From assembly GCF_900107635.1 (NCBI RefSeq), contig NZ_FNRD01000011.1, forward strand, positions 1-64,000: DNA of 64,000 bases. The letters are read 5' to 3'. Position numbers and translations under genes: made by a program. The stretch comes from Flavobacterium gillisiae. GTDB lineage: Bacteria; Bacteroidota; Bacteroidia; Flavobacteriales; Flavobacteriaceae. The notes under the pieces are model-generated. The model was not told where the DNA came from. It saw nothing but the letters and a program-made list of their open reading frames with translations, and made no database searches. Shown piece after piece: positions 53,808 through 62,226 of this stretch. The stretch's first letter is position 1. Every line of letters begins with the position of its first letter.

Positions 53808-56285
53808 TTATTTTTTAAAAAGATGTTTGTTAATTTTATCTAACAATAATTTTTCGTCGATTGGTTTTGATATGTAATCATTCATTCCCACTGAGATGCA
53901 TTTTTCTACATCGGCAGTGGTGACATCAGCAGTAAGAGCAATAATTGGAATTTTAGAATTTAGAACATTACGGATGTATGACGTAGTCTCGAAACCATTC
54001 ATTACCGGCATTTGTAAGTCCATTAAAACAATGTCATAGTTGTTTTTTTGAAGTAAATCGACCGCGATCTGGCCATTGTCAGCCATCTCAATATCAAATC
54101 CAAAATCTAATAATATTATTTTTATTAAAAGTTGGTTTAGGATTATATCTTCGACAACCAATACTTTTGTTCCTTTGGTCATTGATTCTGTAGAAATATC
54201 AAGTCTTATTGTTTCCGGTTCAGTGTCGCTTGCGATTTCTTGTGGGTTAGGTTTTATGAAATTCATTTTAAACCCAAAAGACGATCCTTTTCCTTCTTCA
54301 CTAAATGCTATTATTGTTCCTCCTTGCATTTCGACCAATTGCTTTACGATAGCAAGGCCGAGACCTGTTCCTCCATAGGAGTTGCTAATTGCTTTAGTAG
54401 CCTGTTCAAAATTTTTAAATATGTGTTCAAGTCTGTCTTGAGCAATTCCAATCCCCGTGTCAGTTACTAGAAATTCAATGGTACAAGACTCAGTGTTTTC
54501 GTTCAACAGCCGCGTGTTTATGCTTATTTTTCCTTTTGAAGTAAACTTAATGGCATTGCTCATTAAATTCAAAATAATCTGACGCAAACGCATCGGATCT
54601 CCAATCAAAAGTTTAGGAATAGCTGGATCATAGTTATGGGATAATGCTATGTTTTTTTCTAGCATCTTTTGTTCAAAAAGATGAAGTGTTGCAGAAATGG
54701 ACTTCGATAGTTTGAAAGCCGTTTTCTCAAAGCTCATCATTCCTGCATCTACCTTTGCAATGTCTAAGATGTCATTAATTAAGATAATTAAAGCATCTCC
54801 TGATTCCTTAATTGCGCTGATATATTCTTTTTGAGACTTATTTAACTCGGTCTTTAAAACGACATTGGTAAATCCAATAATCGCATTCATTGGAGTTCTA
54901 ATCTCGTGGCTCATATTTGACAAAAACTGCTGTTTTGACCTTACGGCTTCTTCTGCAATTAGTGTTTTTTGCTCTGCATTAATTTTTGATTCAATTAATG
55001 CGTTTTTTGCCAATACCTGTTCTGTTACTTCGTAGGCAATTATGGTTACTCCCGATATCGTTTTGTCTGCCTCGTAATAGGGCTGATATACAAAGTTAAA
55101 ATAAACCTGTTCTAATTTGCCATTGCGAACTAAAGGTGCCAAAAGCTCATTTCCGTAAAAAGGAACCCCTGTGGTATATACATTGTTTAGCAATGTAGGG
55201 AATTCTGTATTCTTAAGTTCAGGTAAAATAGTGGTAAACTCTTTTCCTATGACGTCATTACCCTTTCCCCAAGTTTCTTTGATGCTGTCATTTGCTAAAG
55301 TAACTACCATATTTTTACCTTTTAATATTGCTATGGCAAAAGGGGATTTGGTAAGTAGCATATTATAGCGCTTCTCACTATCTTCAATTTTTTTCAGTGC
55401 TTTTTTTTCAGTCTCAAGCTGCTTCTCCCATGCTTTTTTTTCTTTCGACTGTAGTTCAAGGGATAATCGTCGTATTTCAGAAATATCTTTGATAGCTAAC
55501 AGGATTAATTGCTCTCCGTGTGTTTTTTGAAAAATGCTTTTAGCGTTAAATAATATTGTTTTTTCACCTTTATCAGAAAATGGATTTGTCACTTCTAGAT
55601 CCTGAGAGCTTATTCCAGAGGTAAGAATGTTTTGAATTAGCAGCCGTAATTCGGGGATGTCCCATTGCTTGTTGTTAAGGTCGAATAGAGCAATTCCTTC
55701 GGCCTCGCCTTTACGGATGGAGTATTCTTTGCAAAAAGATGTACTGGCAGATTTAATTTCTAAGTCTTCATTGAGTATCAACATGGGTTCGTTGATCGTT
55801 GCAATAATTTCTTCAGAATATTCGTATGATTCTGCCAACAGCTCAGTGTGAGTTTTAAGTTTAAGATTGTTGGATATTAGTTCTTTATTTGCGGTCACAT
55901 CTTCAATCATCTGAATGATGTAATTCACATTGTTATTTTTGTCTAGCAATGGTGAGTTGACAACCCTCCAGTAGCGTTCTTCACATTCACCGCCTTTTGA
56001 TTGTGGTTTTCTAATATCATGTTTTTGAATGTCCATTTTATCGGCAACATGATACTCAAGTACGCGATTTAAGGAAGTACGCAACAAATTCAGTGTGTCT
56101 GCGGTTTTGTTTGTGGGATTATCAGGAAACACATCAAAAATACTTTTGTTTACAACATCTGCTCTTTCAGTCATTGTAGTTTTTAAATAGGTATCAGAGA
56201 TTGTGACTATATTAAAATGGGAATCTAACACTAATAATAGGGCGGGAGATTGTTCAAATAGGCTGATGTAGTCGCTACTATCCAT
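53808..56285 (-). CDS. Hybrid sensor histidine kinase (PAS, HisKA, HATPase, receiver)
   Basis: 825 residues, no clear membrane span, so probably cytoplasmic. At least three PAS-like units fill the first 430 residues (including LFEQSPALLLVLD and LLTKSPFAIAIL). The dimerisation domain has SHEIRTPMN with His460. ATP-binding boxes are NAIKFTSKG, DTGIGI and GTGLGLAI. The C-terminal receiver has VLVVEDIILNQLL and Asp756 in VLMDLQMP, then the conserved lysine in YISKP. No separate response regulator lies nearby, so output is likely through other partners. Confidence 0.93.
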   Translation of the reverse strand: MDSSDYISLFEQSPALLLVLDSHFNIVTISDTYLKTTMTERADVVNKSIFDVFPDNPTNKTADTLNLLRTSLNRVLEYHVADKMDIQKHDIRKPQSKGGECEERYWRVVNSPLLDKNNNVNYIIQMIEDVTANKELISNNLKLKTHTELLAESYEYSEEIIATINEPMLILNEDLEIKSASTSFCKEYSIRKGEAEGIALFDLNNKQWDIPELRLLIQNILTSGISSQDLEVTNPFSDKGEKTILFNAKSIFQKTHGEQLILLAIKDISEIRRLSLELQSKEKKAWEKQLETEKKALKKIEDSEKRYNMLLTKSPFAIAILKGKNMVVTLANDSIKETWGKGNDVIGKEFTTILPELKNTEFPTLLNNVYTTGVPFYGNELLAPLVRNGKLEQVYFNFVYQPYYEADKTISGVTIIAYEVTEQVLAKNALIESKINAEQKTLIAEEAVRSKQQFLSNMSHEIRTPMNAIIGFTNVVLKTELNKSQKEYISAIKESGDALIILINDILDIAKVDAGMMSFEKTAFKLSKSISATLHLFEQKMLEKNIALSHNYDPAIPKLLIGDPMRLRQIILNLMSNAIKFTSKGKISINTRLLNENTESCTIEFLVTDTGIGIAQDRLEHIFKNFEQATKAISNSYGGTGLGLAIVKQLVEMQGGTIIAFSEEGKGSSFGFKMNFIKPNPQEIASDTEPETIRLDISTESMTKGTKVLVVEDIILNQLLIKIILLDFGFDIEMADNGQIAVDLLQKNNYDIVLMDLQMPVMNGFETTSYIRNVLNSKIPIIALTADVTTADVEKCISVGMNDYISKPIDEKLLLDKINKHLFKK

Positions 56286-56611
56286 AGAATGTTAAATTAA
56301 ATACTGCAGTGTTTTTGTGTTTTTAAATAGTAATAATTTAAGATTCCTTTTTCAATAAAAATCAGGTAAAGATACATAAAAAACAATGTGATATTATTTA
56401 ATTATTAGACGGTAAATCATGTGAATAAATCTATAATATAGTTTGGAATGTTAGCATGAATAATTGTTTTTATTTAGCTGAGTTATCTTTTTTATAGAAG
56501 ATTGTTGGTTGCGATTTGTACGTTATTTTTAAATTAAAAGGCTGTAGCAAGTTGAAAAACAGGATTGTTCTCAACGTGCTACATCCAATGATTATAACTA
56601 TTTTCTAGCTA
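56286..56611. other. Intergenic region with msrB terminator
   Basis: No gene is visible. The only clear structure is the hairpin at 56543-56583, described separately. The rest is AT-rich. Confidence 0.6.
56543..56583 (-). terminator. Probable terminator of msrB
   Basis: TGTAGCA and GTTGA (56543-56555) pair with TCAAC and TGCTACA (56571-56583) across a bulge. Read on the minus strand a T-rich tract follows. It lies 29 bases past the msrB stop. Confidence 0.6.
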
Positions 56612-57061
56612 TTATTTTGTGTCAGATATAAAATCAAGTGCTATAGAATTCATACAGTATCTTTTTCCCGTAGGAGCAGGGCCGTCGTCAAAAAGATGAC
56701 CTAAATGACCATCACATCTTCCACAAAGCGCTTCAATTCGTTGCATGCCAAAGGAGTTGTCTTTTTTGTAAATAACACTATTTTTATTTTCTTGTTCGAA
56801 AAAACTCGGCCAGCCACAGCTACTAGAGAATTTGGCTCCGGAACGAAATAATTTGTTACCGCAGGCGGCACAGTAATAGGTTCCTTTTTCATCCGAGTCC
56901 CAATATTTTCCAGTAAAAGGTCGTTCGGTATCGGCATTTCGAGTTACTTCATACACGTCTTCGGCTAATACTTTTTTCCATTCGGCATCCGTGACATGTA
57001 GTTTTGTGGTATCTGTATTGGAGTAATATGGGTTTTCTGGTTTGCTATTTTTGTTTTCCAT
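56612..57061 (-). CDS. msrB: Peptide-methionine (R)-S-oxide reductase
   Basis: Reduces methionine-R-sulfoxide in proteins. The 149-residue protein has zinc-binding CAAC and CGRCDGHLGH, FSSSCGWPSF, and the active-site Cys in RYCMNSIAL. The start at 57061 is the first ATG after an in-frame stop. Upstream, in the same frame, 57169-57101 encodes MKKTAFIRFLFIFSLF followed by MHTACG and a TAA, which looks like a lipoprotein signal sequence. The present gene therefore appears to have lost its export signal by one nonsense change. Confidence 0.93.
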   Translation of the reverse strand: MENKNSKPENPYYSNTDTTKLHVTDAEWKKVLAEDVYEVTRNADTERPFTGKYWDSDEKGTYYCAACGNKLFRSGAKFSSSCGWPSFFEQENKNSVIYKKDNSFGMQRIEALCGRCDGHLGHLFDDGPAPTGKRYCMNSIALDFISDTK

Positions 57062-57386
57062 AATTTCTGTTTTTTTAGTTTTATTGTAATCTTTCGCTAT
57101 TTACCCACAAGCGGTATGCATAAACAAGGAGAATATGAATAAAAAGCGGATAAAGGCTGTTTTTTTCATTTGTAAATACGGAGTATTTATTGAAGTAATG
57201 CCTTTTTTATTAGGTTTTAGCATCCCGTCTTAATGGCTAATTTAGTTTTCTTGATGTCACACAAATATAAGTAGCTATTTGACTTCCTGATGTCGTCTGC
57301 GTTTTGTATTAACAGCTATTTATGTAAGTTTTAACTATTGTTATTTAGGTACGAAAGATGCTTTTGGTGCTGTTATTGGTTAATTG
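57062..57386. other. Region between msrB and the GNAT gene
   Basis: Apart from the orphaned signal sequence at 57101-57169 I see no gene or clear promoter here. Confidence 0.5.
57101..57169 (-). pseudogene. Orphaned lipoprotein-type signal sequence upstream of msrB
   Basis: A 22-codon frame with two lysines, a hydrophobic core and an ACG end that would be the lipidated cysteine, then TAA at 57103-57101. It is in the same frame as msrB, and 13 sense codons (IAKDYNKTKKTEI) connect the stop to the msrB ATG, like the linker of exported MsrB proteins. The -3 position is His instead of the usual Leu, so the lipobox is not perfect. A sequencing error at the stop cannot be excluded. Confidence 0.65.
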
Positions 57387-57854
57387 TCACAATTCAACTC
57401 TCATATTCACTAAGTGTTTTTTAAATCCCACTTTTTCATAAGCTCTAATTGCGGAGGGATTATCATTATATACATCTAAACGAAGTTCTGTTATATTTTG
57501 AGATAGGCACCATTTTTTTAGGGCGTCAATAATATTTGCATTGATTCCCTTTCCTCTGTGTTTGGGGTCCGTGTACATAAATCCTAGATAAGCATAGTTG
57601 TCGTGATTCAAATAAGGCTTTGCGGTTTCTATTCGAGCATAGCCGGAGCCTACAATTTCAGAGTCGATTTCAGCGATTAGTACTTCAATATGAGGTGCGG
57701 TAATCATTTTTTCAATGTCGTAATAATTAATTTTCTCTTCTTTTAAAGTAGGGTCAAAAGGGCGTTCGGCAGTAATGATTCCTTGTTCGAATTCGAGAAG
57801 TATGTTCAAGTCTTCAAGTCGGGCTTTGCGGATATTTATTTTATTCATTGTCAT
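57387..57854 (-). CDS. GNAT family N-acetyltransferase
   Basis: 155 residues. YTDPKHRGKGINANIIDALKKW holds the acetyl-CoA pyrophosphate loop (RGKGIN), and YNDNPSAIRAYEKVGFKKH is motif B with the typical AxxxYxxxGF. ATGs at 57854 and 57848 are both possible starts. The substrate is unknown. It is divergent from idi. Confidence 0.88.
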   Translation of the reverse strand: MTMNKINIRKARLEDLNILLEFEQGIITAERPFDPTLKEEKINYYDIEKMITAPHIEVLIAEIDSEIVGSGYARIETAKPYLNHDNYAYLGFMYTDPKHRGKGINANIIDALKKWCLSQNITELRLDVYNDNPSAIRAYEKVGFKKHLVNMRVEL

Positions 57855-57992
57855 GGCGGTTTTAGTGTATCAAAAGTAAGAAAGAATATGCGAATGGTTT
57901 TTATCGAATACCGATCTAATTCTATCGTGTTGTTTTAACTTCAACAATTCGAAACAGAACGTTAAAGGACACGCTATTATTTATCTTTTTTG

Positions 57993-58000
57993 TATTTTTG
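57993..58000 (+). promoter_or_regulatory. Probable -7 element of the idi promoter
   Basis: TATTTTTG fits TAnnTTTG and lies 17 bases before the ATG at 58018. It argues against the longer reading from GTG at 58000. Confidence 0.5.
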
Positions 58001-58017
58001 TGAGGCTAAAAATAATT

Positions 58018-58545
58018 ATGATAGAAGAAAATGTAATATTAGTTAATAAGAACGATGAGCAAATTGGATTGATGCCCAAATTAGAAGCTCATGAAAAAGC
58101 AATTTTGCATCGTGCTTTTTCAGTTTTTGTGTTGAATAGTAAAAATGAAATCATGCTACAACAGCGTGCACATCACAAATACCATTCGCCACTACTTTGG
58201 ACAAATACTTGTTGCAGTCATCAAAGAGATGGAGAGTCGAATATTGAGGCGGGGAGTAGACGATTGTTTGAAGAAATGGGTTTTAGAACTGATCTCAAAG
58301 AACTTTTTCATTTTATATATAAGGCTCCGTTTGACAATGGTTTGACAGAGCATGAACTAGATCATGTGATGATTGGTTATTCTGATGAAAGCCCAGTTAT
58401 AAATCCGGAAGAAGTAGAAGCTTGGAAATGGATGGCTATTGATGAAGTAAAAAATGACATGCAGTCCCATCCCGAAATCTATACCGTCTGGTTTAAAATA
58501 ATTTTCGACGAATTCTATCATTTTTTGGAAGATCATAAAATTTAA
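58018..58545 (+). CDS. idi: Isopentenyl-diphosphate delta-isomerase
   Basis: Interconverts IPP and DMAPP for isoprenoid synthesis, including the polyprenyl carriers used by the glycan locus. The 175-residue Nudix-fold type I enzyme shows HRAFSVFVLN, TNTCCSHQRDGE (active-site Cys) and RRLFEEMGF, with the metal-binding glutamates in ELDHVMIGY. The ATG at 58018 is chosen because a promoter element lies across the upstream GTG at 58000. Confidence 0.94.
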   Translation: MIEENVILVNKNDEQIGLMPKLEAHEKAILHRAFSVFVLNSKNEIMLQQRAHHKYHSPLLWTNTCCSHQRDGESNIEAGSRRLFEEMGFRTDLKELFHFIYKAPFDNGLTEHELDHVMIGYSDESPVINPEEVEAWKWMAIDEVKNDMQSHPEIYTVWFKIIFDEFYHFLEDHKI

Positions 58546-58626
58546 GAATGTTCTACGGGATGTTTTAGATATGCAAAAACCATTTGTGACTTTTAAAGGA
58601 AGCAAAGTTTAAAATTATAATCAATT

Positions 58627-59037
58627 ATGAAGGTAACTATAAGTAGAAAAGCACATTTCAACGCAGCACATCGATTGTATCGCAAGGATTGGACTTTCGA
58701 GAAAAACGATGCTGTATTTGGGAAATGCAATAACCCTAATTATCACGGACACAATTACGAGTTGATTGTAGGTGTTACTGGTGAAATCGATCGAGAGACT
58801 GGTTATGTTATGGATATAAAAATTTTATCGGATATTATTAAAGAAGAAGTGGAGAACCAGTTTGATCATAAAAATCTAAACGTAGATGTTCCTGAGTTTG
58901 AAAACCTAAATCCTACAGCCGAAAATATTGTCGTGGTGATTTGGAATAAAATAAGAAAAAGAATTAAGGCAGAATTTGATTTAGAAGTTGTTCTTTATGA
59001 AACTCCTCGTAATTTCGTAACCTATAAAGGAGAGTAA
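58627..59037 (+). CDS. queD: 6-carboxytetrahydropterin synthase (QueD / PTPS family)
   Basis: Converts dihydroneopterin triphosphate to 6-carboxytetrahydropterin, the second step in queuosine synthesis. The 136-residue protein has zinc-binding HFNAAHRL and YHGHNY, and the catalytic Cys in GKCNNPN. PTAENI and the C-terminal ETPRNF are family features. It overlaps the stop of queD with bcp by one base. Other queuosine genes are not in the window. Confidence 0.9.
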   Translation: MKVTISRKAHFNAAHRLYRKDWTFEKNDAVFGKCNNPNYHGHNYELIVGVTGEIDRETGYVMDIKILSDIIKEEVENQFDHKNLNVDVPEFENLNPTAENIVVVIWNKIRKRIKAEFDLEVVLYETPRNFVTYKGE

Positions 59038-59495
59038 TGGAATTAAAAATAGGAGACAGTATTCCGAGTTTTAAAGCGAAAGATACTAATGGAGATGACT
59101 TTGATAGTCAAAATCTCGTAGGTCATAAACCATTGGTTATTTACTTCTATCCCAAGGACAATACTCCGGGATGTACTACACAGGCCTGTAGCTTTCGGGA
59201 TCAATACGAAGATTTCAAACATTTAGGTGCTGAGGTTATTGGAATTAGCAGTGACAGCGTAGAGTCTCATCAGAAATTCTCAAAACAGTACAAACTACCA
59301 TTTATTCTTTTGTCAGATCATGATAAGAAAATCAGGAAGCTTTTTGGAGTTCCATCAGGGATGTTTGGCTTGCTTCCAGGGAGGGTGACTTATGTGACAG
59401 ATAAAAAAGGGCAAATAATAATGATTTTTGATAGTATGATGGCTTCTAAGCATATTCCAAAGGCGTTAGAAGCGGTTAGAAAACTTGTCCCTTAA
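59037..59495 (+). CDS. bcp: Thioredoxin-dependent peroxiredoxin (BCP-type)
   Basis: Reduces hydroperoxides with thioredoxin. The 152-residue protein has YPKDNTPGCTTQACSFRD with the peroxidatic Cys and a second Cys five residues on, the arrangement of the Bcp/PrxQ group. GISSDSVESHQKF and RVTYVTDKKG are also typical. It overlaps queD by one base (TAATG). Confidence 0.94.
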   Translation: MELKIGDSIPSFKAKDTNGDDFDSQNLVGHKPLVIYFYPKDNTPGCTTQACSFRDQYEDFKHLGAEVIGISSDSVESHQKFSKQYKLPFILLSDHDKKIRKLFGVPSGMFGLLPGRVTYVTDKKGQIIMIFDSMMASKHIPKALEAVRKLVP

Positions 59496-59558
59496 ATCAG
59501 TAAATAGCATTAGATACAATCGTAAAACAGAGGTTGCTGTTTTTTTAAATAAATAAAA

Positions 59559-60527
59559 ATGAGTAAAAAAATATATCCGTTACAGTTTGATCCCATATTA
59601 AAAGAAAGAATTTGGGGCGGTGAAAAGCTAAAAACGGTCCTTAATAAACCAATTAGCTCGAAAATAACTGGAGAGAGTTGGGAGTTGTCGACTGTTGAAG
59701 GAGATGTTAGTGTAATTGCTAATGGAGAATTGAAAGGGAAGTCATTGACAGAAGTCATTGATGAAGCTCCAAATGAAATATTAGGAACAGAAGTTTATGA
59801 ACGTTTTGGGAAACAGTTTCCATTGCTTTTTAAATATTTAGATGCTCGTGAAGACTTGTCTATTCAAGTACATCCTAACGATGCTTTGGCAAAGAAAAGA
59901 CACAATTCGTTTGGAAAAACAGAGATGTGGTACATCATGCAAGCGGATCCGGAAGCTAGAATAATTGTTGGTTTTAAAGAAGATTCGAATGCTAATGAAT
60001 ATGTAGAAAAGTTGAAAAGCAATGATTTGCTTAGTATTCTCGATAGTGTAAATGTAAAAGAAGGAGATGTCTTCTTTCTTGAAACAGGAACGGTGCATGC
60101 TATTGGCGCTGGTTTAGTGGTGGCAGAGATTCAGCAAACATCAGATATTACCTATCGAATTTATGATTTTGATCGAATAGATGCGCAGGGCAATACGAGA
60201 GAACTGCATGTTGATTTAGCGCTGGAAGCAATAAATTATGAAAAGGTTGATACTCACAAAGAATATTTAGAAGAAGAAAATCAGTCGAACTCAATTGTTA
60301 ATTGTCCTTATTTCACGACAAATTTTATTCCGTTATCAGATACAATAAACATTTCGAAGACAGGAAATAGCTTTACAGTGTATATGTGTATTGACGGAGC
60401 ATTTGAAATTGAGTACGATATGAATATGTATCAGTATCAAAAAGGAGATACTGTATTAATTCCTGCGGCAATGGATTATTATGTGATGAGTGGAAAAGCT
60501 TCAATTTTAGAAATTTACATTTCATAG
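59559..60527 (+). CDS. manA: Mannose-6-phosphate isomerase, class I
   Basis: Interconverts fructose-6-P and mannose-6-P. The 322-residue cupin-type enzyme has SIQVHPND and KTEMWYIMQ (zinc ligands), GTVHAIGAG, and DFDRIDAQGN. It gives the cell Man-6-P, the source of GDP-mannose for gmd/fcl and, if the nonulosonate is KDN, of that sugar too. The polysaccharide locus has no copy of its own. A separate promoter is not obvious. Confidence 0.94.
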   Translation: MSKKIYPLQFDPILKERIWGGEKLKTVLNKPISSKITGESWELSTVEGDVSVIANGELKGKSLTEVIDEAPNEILGTEVYERFGKQFPLLFKYLDAREDLSIQVHPNDALAKKRHNSFGKTEMWYIMQADPEARIIVGFKEDSNANEYVEKLKSNDLLSILDSVNVKEGDVFFLETGTVHAIGAGLVVAEIQQTSDITYRIYDFDRIDAQGNTRELHVDLALEAINYEKVDTHKEYLEEENQSNSIVNCPYFTTNFIPLSDTINISKTGNSFTVYMCIDGAFEIEYDMNMYQYQKGDTVLIPAAMDYYVMSGKASILEIYIS

Positions 60528-60549
60528 TTAGTAATAGAAAGATTATATG

Positions 60550-60557
60550 TACTTTTG
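60550..60557 (+). promoter_or_regulatory. Possible -7 element for the 88-aa gene
   Basis: TACTTTTG matches TAnnTTTG, 27 bases before the ATG at 60585. No clear -33 element. Confidence 0.4.
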
Positions 60558-60584
60558 CAGACGCAAATTAAAATTAAAAATAAA

Positions 60585-60851
60585 ATGGCAAATATTAAGA
60601 ATTTAAAAAAAGACATCAACTACGTATTAGGAGATATTATTGAAGCAGTTTACTTGTTTGAAATTTCAACTACTGGAAAACCAACAACAGAAACTAATGA
60701 TTTAATTGATGAAGCTATCGCTGCTTTTGATGTTTTGATCACAAAAGTGAACGCTAAGAAGGTAGAAGATAAAAAAGCTCACTTCAAACAAATCAATGTT
60801 GAATTGGAACAAACTGCAAATCAATTGATTGCTAAAATCAACGAATTGTAG
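60585..60851 (+). CDS. Hypothetical small helical protein
   Basis: I chose the ATG at 60585 (88 residues) because a promoter-like sequence covers the upstream TTG at 60555. The protein is acidic-basic balanced and helical throughout, with no cysteine and no membrane span. I do not recognise a family. It stands alone between manA and the tRNA genes. Confidence 0.7.
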   Translation: MANIKNLKKDINYVLGDIIEAVYLFEISTTGKPTTETNDLIDEAIAAFDVLITKVNAKKVEDKKAHFKQINVELEQTANQLIAKINEL

Positions 60852-60883
60852 TCAAAAAAAACGATAAAAAAGTGCAGATTTAT

Positions 60884-60914
60884 TTTGGAAAACACTAATT
60901 CATCTGTATATTTG
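60884..60914 (+). promoter_or_regulatory. Promoter of the first tRNA-Thr gene
   Basis: TTTG (60884-60887), 19 bases, TATATTTG (60907-60914): a full match to the Bacteroidetes housekeeping promoter. The tRNA begins 16 bases later. Confidence 0.8.
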
Positions 60915-60929
60915 CACCCGTAATGAGAC

Positions 60930-61003
60930 GCCAGCGTAGCTCAGTTGGCTAGAGCAGCTGATTTGTAATCAGCAGGTCGTGGGTTCGAGTCCCTCCGCCG
61001 GCT
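60930..61003 (+). tRNA. tRNA-Thr (anticodon UGU), copy 1
   Basis: 74 nt cloverleaf: acceptor GCCAGCG/CGCCGGC, D arm GCTC/GAGC, anticodon arm GCTGA-TTTGTAA-TCAGC with TGT at positions 34-36, and T loop TTCGAGT. An A-C mismatch in the acceptor stem and a T-T mismatch in the T stem are shared by both copies. CCA is not encoded. Confidence 0.95.
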
Positions 61004-61009
61004 CATTTT

Positions 61010-61039
61010 AAAACCATCTAACTTTGTTAGGTGGTTTTT
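61010..61039 (+). terminator. Terminator after tRNA-Thr copy 1
   Basis: AAAACCATCTAAC pairs with GTTAGGTGGTTTT around TTT, followed by T residues. The same hairpin follows copy 2. Confidence 0.8.
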
Positions 61040-61115
61040 GTATTTAATAGAGGCAAGCAGGTAATTAGTTTGATGTTATCAAGTAAAAATTATTAATAAA
61101 TAATTGTTTTTTTTA

Positions 61116-61146
61116 TTTGGAGAATAGAAAATCAGAACTATATTTG
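61116..61146 (+). promoter_or_regulatory. Promoter of the second tRNA-Thr gene
   Basis: TTTG (61116-61119), 19 bases, TATATTTG (61139-61146), the same spacing as copy 1. The bases between the two elements differ from those of the first promoter. Confidence 0.8.
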
Positions 61147-61159
61147 CAGCCGTAAGAAT

Positions 61160-61233
61160 GCCAGCGTAGCTCAGTTGGCTAGAGCAGCTGATTTGTAATC
61201 AGCAGGTCGTGGGTTCGAGTCCCTCCGCCGGCT
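61160..61233 (+). tRNA. tRNA-Thr (anticodon UGU), copy 2
   Basis: Identical to the tRNA at 60930 over the full 74 nt, including the two stem mismatches. It has its own promoter and terminator 230 bases downstream of the first. Confidence 0.95.
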
Positions 61234-61239
61234 CTTTGT

Positions 61240-61271
61240 AAAACCATCTAACTTTTGTTAGGTGGTTTTTT
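61240..61271 (+). terminator. Terminator after tRNA-Thr copy 2
   Basis: AAAACCATCTAAC pairs with GTTAGGTGGTTTT, with a one-base longer loop than at 61010, then a T-run. Confidence 0.8.
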
Positions 61272-61320
61272 GTTTTAATGCAATGGAGGATAGAATAATG
61301 ATTTCCTGTATGGACCAAAA

Positions 61321-61347
61321 AAATGCCCCAATTGTATTGGGGCATTT
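61321..61347. terminator. Bidirectional terminator between tRNA genes and DUF4369 gene
   Basis: AAATGCCCCAAT and ATTGGGGCATTT form a strong stem with a four-base loop; A- and T-runs flank it, so it can act in both directions. It lies 36 bases past the DUF4369 stop. Confidence 0.8.
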
Positions 61348-61382
61348 TTTTATGCTTTAAGAATTCGTTGAAACGAGGCTTT

Positions 61383-62102
61383 CTAATCGTTTTGTTCTTG
61401 AGTTCTCACCTCAGCTACATATTTAGTTAGTTTCTTTCCGTAAAGAGACTGTGCTACTTTTGGAGTCATTGATTTTTGGATCGTGTCTAGGTACTTAAGA
61501 TTAATATCATAAATGTCAGATAAAGCAACATAGGGCGCTACTTCATAATCCTTATTGTTAATAGCAAAGTTAGTAGCATATAAGTACCTTCTTTTTGTGT
61601 TAGAGTCTTGTCTTGCACTCAGGCTATCTATCACTTTTTTGTTGTTGTTTTTGATAGCATTGAATTTTTGCTCAAGTAGAGTTAAGTTTTCATCTCTAAA
61701 ACGGGAGCTGATTTTTCTATACTCTTCATATAAATCTTGATTTTTTGATCCTGTTATTTTAGCTCCTGAAAGGAAAGAGTCTAAGTTCGTGTCTATATTG
61801 ATGTTTCCAGGCTCAGCAAAAAACAATAAATTATTGTCTAATGAATTGCTTACTCCTCTGTCAAGGAACAGGTATAGCATTTCAGGTGATTTTAAATCGA
61901 TATCGCTTTCAAAAGCAGAGCTGCCGTCGATTTTAATGGTGTCAATGGCAACAAGAGCGCTGTCCACTACTCTTTGGATATATAAGGTACCTGTTTTTAG
62001 GCCTTTAATATTTCCGGTAACGTGTAAGTTTGTTTTTGATTCATTTTTAGCACATGATGCCAAAAGTAATAGGGAAGCGAATGCAAGAAGTGATTTTTTC
62101 AT
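61383..62102 (-). CDS. DUF4369 domain lipoprotein
   Basis: 239 residues. The signal ends in the lipobox LLASC (Cys at about 17). A DUF4369-type beta domain (VTGNIKGLKTGTLYIQRV to about residue 120) is followed by a helical part rich in lysine and aspartate. In longer relatives a thioredoxin-like domain follows; it is missing here. It would be anchored in the outer or inner membrane; function is unknown. Confidence 0.85.
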   Translation of the reverse strand: MKKSLLAFASLLLLASCAKNESKTNLHVTGNIKGLKTGTLYIQRVVDSALVAIDTIKIDGSSAFESDIDLKSPEMLYLFLDRGVSNSLDNNLLFFAEPGNINIDTNLDSFLSGAKITGSKNQDLYEEYRKISSRFRDENLTLLEQKFNAIKNNNKKVIDSLSARQDSNTKRRYLYATNFAINNKDYEVAPYVALSDIYDINLKYLDTIQKSMTPKVAQSLYGKKLTKYVAEVRTQEQND

Positions 62103-62175
62103 TGGTTAAATATTTTGCTGCAAAATAAAGAAAATTGTTGGAAACTTTACTCTCTAAATTAGGTGAATTTTATAA

Positions 62176-62211
62176 AAGAAATCCCAATCTATTTCTAAAT
62201 TGGGATTTCTT
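62176..62211 (-). terminator. Terminator of the M61 peptidase gene
   Basis: AAGAAATCCCAAT (62176-62188) pairs with ATTGGGATTTCTT (62199-62211). On the minus strand a T-rich stretch follows. It lies 16 bases past the stop. Confidence 0.75.
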
Positions 62212-62226
62212 GTCTGATTTTTAGTT

